64,000 nucleotides of DNA from Callaeas wilsoni (lineage: Eukaryota > Chordata > Aves > Passeriformes > Callaeidae), in contig VWPU01001310.1 of NCBI GenBank assembly GCA_013398955.1, forward strand, positions 1 through 64,000. The letters are read 5' to 3'. Both the position numbers and the translations under genes were made by a program. Shown in pieces: positions 59,583-64,000 of the stretch. Under the pieces are notes generated by a model. It was not told the origin of the DNA. It saw only the letters and a program-made list of their open reading frames with translations, and did not search any database. Every line of letters starts with the position of its first letter. Within the stretch, counting starts at the first letter, position 1.

Positions 59583-59990
59583 CACAGCCCAGGTGCTGTT
59601 GGTTAGGAGGAGAGGAGAGGTAGCATTAGCAAGCCCATCGCTAGAGCGCGTTCAGTTCTGGTAGCCACCCTGGAAATAGAGCTTGGAAAATTCTGAAAAG
59701 AGCTACAGAAATGTCTTTAGACACGGGACTGTGCCCTGGAGAGACTGAGATTGAAGGCGAGTTAATTTTCCATCTCTGCAGATGGAGGGCCTCTGAGACT
59801 GGGGAATGGTCTTCAAATTAATGAAGACAGAATGTGGTCAAAGAAGTGGAACAGGAAGCTCAGACGAATTTGTGCTGAAAACAGAGAGTGTGATTTTGAT
59901 AATAAGGATTATTCAGTACCGAAACTGCTTATGAGGAAATACATAGGAACATCACCATCCTAGACTTGATTAAAGAGCCTTCTAAAACAT
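59583..59990 (+). mobile_element. Possible old CR1/L3-like LINE relic
   Basis: 'gcgttcagttctggtagcc', 'tggaaaattctgaaaagagc' and 'tacagaaatg' loosely follow the old CR1 sense sequence 'cgttcagttctgg...tggaa...cagagaagggctactaggatg'. Later words (GGTCTTCAAATTAATGAAG, AACAGGAAGCTCAG) fit less well. Too diverged for certainty. Confidence 0.35.
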
Positions 59991-62925
59991 GGGCTAGAAC
60001 TTCGAAGAAACTGGGTTTGATGGTGGTTTTGGAGTGGAGGATCTTTGGTCCCCAAGCTGTAAGATGGTACAAGGCTCTAAACAATTATGTGCACTTCTTT
60101 ATAGGAAACACTTTTTAGGCCACAACATTTTTTTCTTTACACACTTGGTATATTTCTCTGTGTCTTGGAATGAATAAAATGCTAATATTAATGTTCTGTT
60201 GTTTAGTATTTAAATTTGCAACATTTGAGAGGGGTTTTTTTCCCCCTTAGAAACTTACGCCTTTTCTCTGTTTTAATGGCCTGGAGGTTTTATCTCTCTC
60301 TTTTTTATTTATCATCTCATATTGCTATGGTTTGAAGATATACAGCAGTGACGCAGGCTGCTTTAGGGTTTTGGTTCTTTGACTGGTTTCTATTTTTAGA
60401 GTGCTCTTAGTTGCACTGAAAACAGGCAGCAGCAACTGTATCGGCCCCAATATCTGGCACAGTTTTTGTCAGAACATGCACTGTGAATAACACATCTTGC
60501 CCTATATTTAGGGACTATGAAGAACACGATCCTTTTAAAGAACATACTCTACCTGTAGAAGTAACAGGTCTTGAGGCTGCCCTGATCTGCCCCTGGACAA
60601 AGGAGACCAGAATTAACTTGGCTCAGCATGTTCCCTGAGGCACAGTGCCATGACCAGCTGTGCTAGCTCACCTTGCAGAAAGCCAGGTGAGCTCTGCTGC
60701 TGCCCAGCTGGCCACGAAACACCAGGCACTGGAGCACGGAGGTGCTGCTTGGCAGCCCAGAGGATCAGCCTGCCTGTTTCTTCTGCCCAAAATCTGATTA
60801 AAAAGGGGAATGTCTCCTGCAAGAGCTGGAACAGCTCCTCATCTCAATCCTCAGAGCAATTAGAGATGACAGAAGAGCCAGGATTACCTCTTGCTGGCAG
60901 AGCAGTGCCTGTCCTTCAGCTTGCCAGAGTCCAGCTGGACATCCTTCATGCAATCAGCCACGGACTCTTCTCTTTGCCAAAGCAAAAAACATGGAGCCCT
61001 AATTTTATCTCAAGGTATGGCAGGATCGCCTGAGCATTCCCAAAATTTTCACAAGTCAGAATAATTTTTTTTTTTTTTAAACCCCTGCTCAGTACCTGGT
61101 ATAGCTTTTTAGCAGTTTGTGCTTTAGAGGAATCAGAAATTCCCAGTTCTACCCTTTTTTTGCAGCCACCTTCTGTCTAACTCAAACATCCCATAGGAGA
61201 AACTTTCACCTGAGATAAATAAAATGAAGTAATTTTGTTAGCAGTTTCCTGAAGAAGAAGCTTTGTCGGTGAAAGATTTCTTGAAATTGATTTTCCTGGA
61301 ATGTGGTTTCCTTTTTTCAACTTGCATTTCCTCTGAGGTTTTGTCTCTATATTTTTCCCTTGATTACCTGAAGTAAGAAACTTTTAGGTGAGCTGCTTTT
61401 GAAGAAGGAACACCAGTATTAAGAAAGAATGATTCTGTTTGAGATTGTAATTTCTACCACTTAAAAATATTACTAAAGTTTGTATCAAAAAACCTCCAAG
61501 CTAATAAGAGTGAACAGGGCTAAGTGAAAGAAAATGCAGGCTAAGTGGTGGTGTGGGTTTTGGGTAGATTAAAAAAAGTTCTTTTTTTCCATCCAGTGTG
61601 AAAATATTATCCATGCCAGGCATTTAATGCTAAGACATTTAATACTGTATAAAACTGGCATGAGTGAGGGAAGAGTCTTGTACAGGCTGTATTATTTCTC
61701 ACATTTTCCTGTGACTCCTCTTCCCAGTCGCGTTCCCAGGTCTTGCTCTGTTCCTGTGGATATTCTGAGCAGTGATTGGCACGGGCAGACCATGTCCATG
61801 TTGGAAGTGCAGGTCCAGGCCCTTTGCTGAGGTCAGGCTGGTGGGTGAGGACACCCCTGTAGCCACCAGTCAGGCACCATGAGGTTTATCTGAGGAAAAG
61901 GCATCAGCCTGCGCTCAGACTCCTTCATGCCACGCGGAGACATCAGACACAGTCCAGACAGGGAACTGACAGCTCTGTCCCCAGCAATGTCTGTCTCGAG
62001 TCAAACCTACTTAAGTCTGCCAAGAGACAACGATGTGCTCAGAATCTGCATGGTGCGTAGCTCCCAATATGTTGTATTCCACTTTATATCCTGGTTTTAT
62101 CACCCTTTCCCCATCACAGACCAAGCCCATGGGTTGAGAAGTACAAGAGACAACCTCACTGTCTTCTTTCCCTTCTTGGATCAGGTCTCATGGACATTTG
62201 CCTTGTGACTACCCTTAAATAATTCTGTCTAGCATCTGATTTAAAAATATCTCAAAGTCAAGCTTCGTGCAGTATCATCTGTTCAAGGCAACACCTAAAC
62301 TGAACTGCAACTGTACACTCAGTGCCCCTGCTTGTTTCTGAGGAGGAGTGAATTTAGTCAGGAATGGAAGGATTTCTGCAGCTTCTGTATCTCCTCTATG
62401 GTAAACTTTTAGCTTGGTATGTGTTCTGGGCTTGCCAAAGGCATGAGACCTCTTCACTTCTGCATTTATTTGCAGTTGTCCTTACTAATTGCTACTTTTG
62501 CTTGCCCATCTTAAAATCTAAATGTCACATGGCAGTGTATTTTGCCCTAACTAAAGGCATAGTACGAAGTCATTGAAAATAGTTTTGTTGTGGTTTTTCA
62601 GCTTAATTAGAATGTCATTAATATACCCTTCTCTGTATCAGTCCTATATCGGGCCTTAAATTTTTTCCCACTACCCAGTATTTTCCATCGTCGCATTCGC
62701 CCGAATTGCTGTTTTTACCCCTCTTGCTCCTCTCTGTGCATCCCTAGTGACTGAACATGATCCTAATGTCAGTTCTAGGGTATGTTCCACTCCCTCCTGC
62801 CTGGCAGCCCCTTCCACAACGAAATACATTGTGAAACTCGAGGAGAGACAACTGTTCTCTGTGTGTGATGAAACAGGCAGTACATGGGGTTAGGTATAGC
62901 AGAACCCTGGTAATAAATGAATAAC
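59991..62925. other. Non-coding stretch, no gene seen
   Basis: About 2.9 kb. It has a T14 run (61065-61078). A 127-codon plus ORF (60650-61033) overlaps an opposite-strand ORF and has no recognisable domain. No promoter or repeat supported. Confidence 0.55.
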
Positions 62926-63035
62926 TTGGGTCAGAAGGGATGTCAGGAGGTTTTCTAGTCCAAAGCAGGCACAGCACCATAGTCTCACAGGCACTGAACA
63001 GAGGGGAAGGATGGCTTCCCCTAACTCAGTGATTA
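62926..63035 (-). mobile_element. Diverged CR1 LINE fragment
   Basis: 'cttgggtcagaagggatgtc', 'aggaggttttctagtccaa' and then 'gaacagaggggaaggatggc' 'ttccccta' match the reverse complement of a CR1 3' end ('gaagggacctcaggaggtcatctagtccaa') and the more internal 'gagcagaggggcagaatcacctcccc'. The middle is missing or altered. Confidence 0.65.
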
Positions 63036-64000
63036 TACTTGGTTGTTCTTTTCTGAGGATTAGCTATAGCCAAGTTTGCCCTCGAGGGAGGCTGCAATGG
63101 GAAGAAACACTTCTTCTCTTCTCCAGAAATCTTCTGTAGCACAGAGCCCCAGGTGGGAGTGATAGCCAGGATGGGGTGTGAAAGCAGCAATGCTGAGGAA
63201 GTTTATTTAGTGCTTCTTTAGGTGTGGGCTGGAGCTGTGGATGCAGCAGAACACAACACAGCAGGGTAAAGGGTCACATCCTGTGTGTCCCCCCGCGGGC
63301 TGCAGCTCTTGAGAGCCCTCACCCCCTCAGGGTGATGAGTTTTGCACATCTCTGCACGAAAAAGCCGTAATTTAAATCCCCAAGAGATTGGTTATAACAC
63401 TTCATTCTAAATCTCTGCCTAACACAGGCCAGAGAATTCCTCCCAGTAATTCCTGCCCTGTGCATTGCATCCCAGCCTCTGTTTCAGCTAGAACAGATCT
63501 CTCAGATACAGAGATTTACTCATGTTTTAACAACACTATGAGGCGCAGAATTTGCAGCTTCCCTCGATAATCTTTTTCATCTAAACAAGTGGGAGAATAG
63601 GCTTCAGACTATTCCAGAATAAACTGGAACTTTAAAATCTTCTATGAAATATTTTTAAAATAAATTTGATAACTATTTGGAGCTCAGTCTTACAATTCTT
63701 CATGTGGAAGAAGATGTTTTGATGTCAGTAGCAGACCCAGAAGGCCCTGTAAGACCATTTCATTTCACCCTTCCCTCAGGTAGCTAAGAAATACTATAAC
63801 TGCTCCACTATTAAGGCTATTCTTATAGACATTAGCCTTTACAGTAATGCAAATATGTCACTGGTATTGATGCTATTAATTAATAATATTTATTAATTTA
63901 ATCTCGTTTGGTAACATGCTGACCTGGCACACAGGTTCCAGTCAGGCAAAAAAAACTGCAAAACCCAACGCCAAAAGACAAAATCTTGAGGCATGATGCT
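63036..64000. other. Non-coding stretch to window end
   Basis: Ordinary DNA with a GC-richer patch near 63280-63330 and AT-rich sequence from 63.6 kb. No gene or repeat recognised. Confidence 0.6.

Noticed and set aside
1..64000. tRNA, rRNA, snRNA genes and CRISPR arrays
   Set aside because: I looked for the T-loop GGTTCGA box, C/D-box pairs and regularly spaced direct repeats and found none. The repeat content is that of a vertebrate nuclear genome.

Overview
This window looks like non-coding nuclear DNA from a bird. The main evidence is the repeat content. There are about a dozen fragments with the sequence of the 3' end of CR1, the dominant avian LINE. They carry the typical 'ATTCTATGAT'-type tail or its complement 'AATCATAGAAT'. 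Three short solo LTRs of endogenous-retrovirus type are present, along with one or two worn MIR-type SINE relics. I saw no Alu or L1. I cannot name the species. All repeat family names come from remembered consensus sequences, not from a database search.

No complete protein-coding gene is supported. Most open reading frames are short, lack coding character, or are opposite-strand shadows of repeats. Three weak candidates deserve a look. One is an exon-like block on the minus strand (8674-8943) with a good GAG|GTATTG donor. One is a minus-strand segment (2219-2769) with AATAAA followed by an A-rich tail, resembling a retrocopy or the 3' end of a transcript. One is an unusually long 348-codon minus-strand ORF (48153-49199) with no recognised family.

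Layout: 1-5.4 kb has the retrocopy-like segment and two CR1s. 5.6-6.1 kb has an exon-like GC-richer patch and a homeodomain/octamer-rich AT block. 8.6-10.1 kb has the candidate exon and a compact LTR. 11-14.6 kb has old CR1 and MIR relics. 16.3-17.4 kb has the first 450-bp LTR, then a candidate conserved regulatory block. 19.9-31 kb is mostly featureless apart from two CR1s. 31.7 kb has a TATA-box-like core promoter candidate. 35.4-37.1 kb has a CR1 and another regulatory-like block. 41.8-46.8 kb has three CR1s and a pure (ATAGA)17 array. 47.6-49.2 kb has a regulatory-like block, the long ORF and a MIR. 52.1-52.7 kb has a tandem duplication hinged on a single N, then (GGGAT)13. 57.5-63 kb has CR1s and the second copy of the 450-bp LTR.

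The overall picture is an intergenic or intronic gene desert with several candidate distal regulatory elements. I found no operon-like or otherwise novel gene system. The strongest direct observations are the pair of LTRs with their own 4-bp target duplications, the N-centred duplication (probably an assembly artefact) beside a G-quadruplex-capable pentanucleotide array, and the candidate exon.
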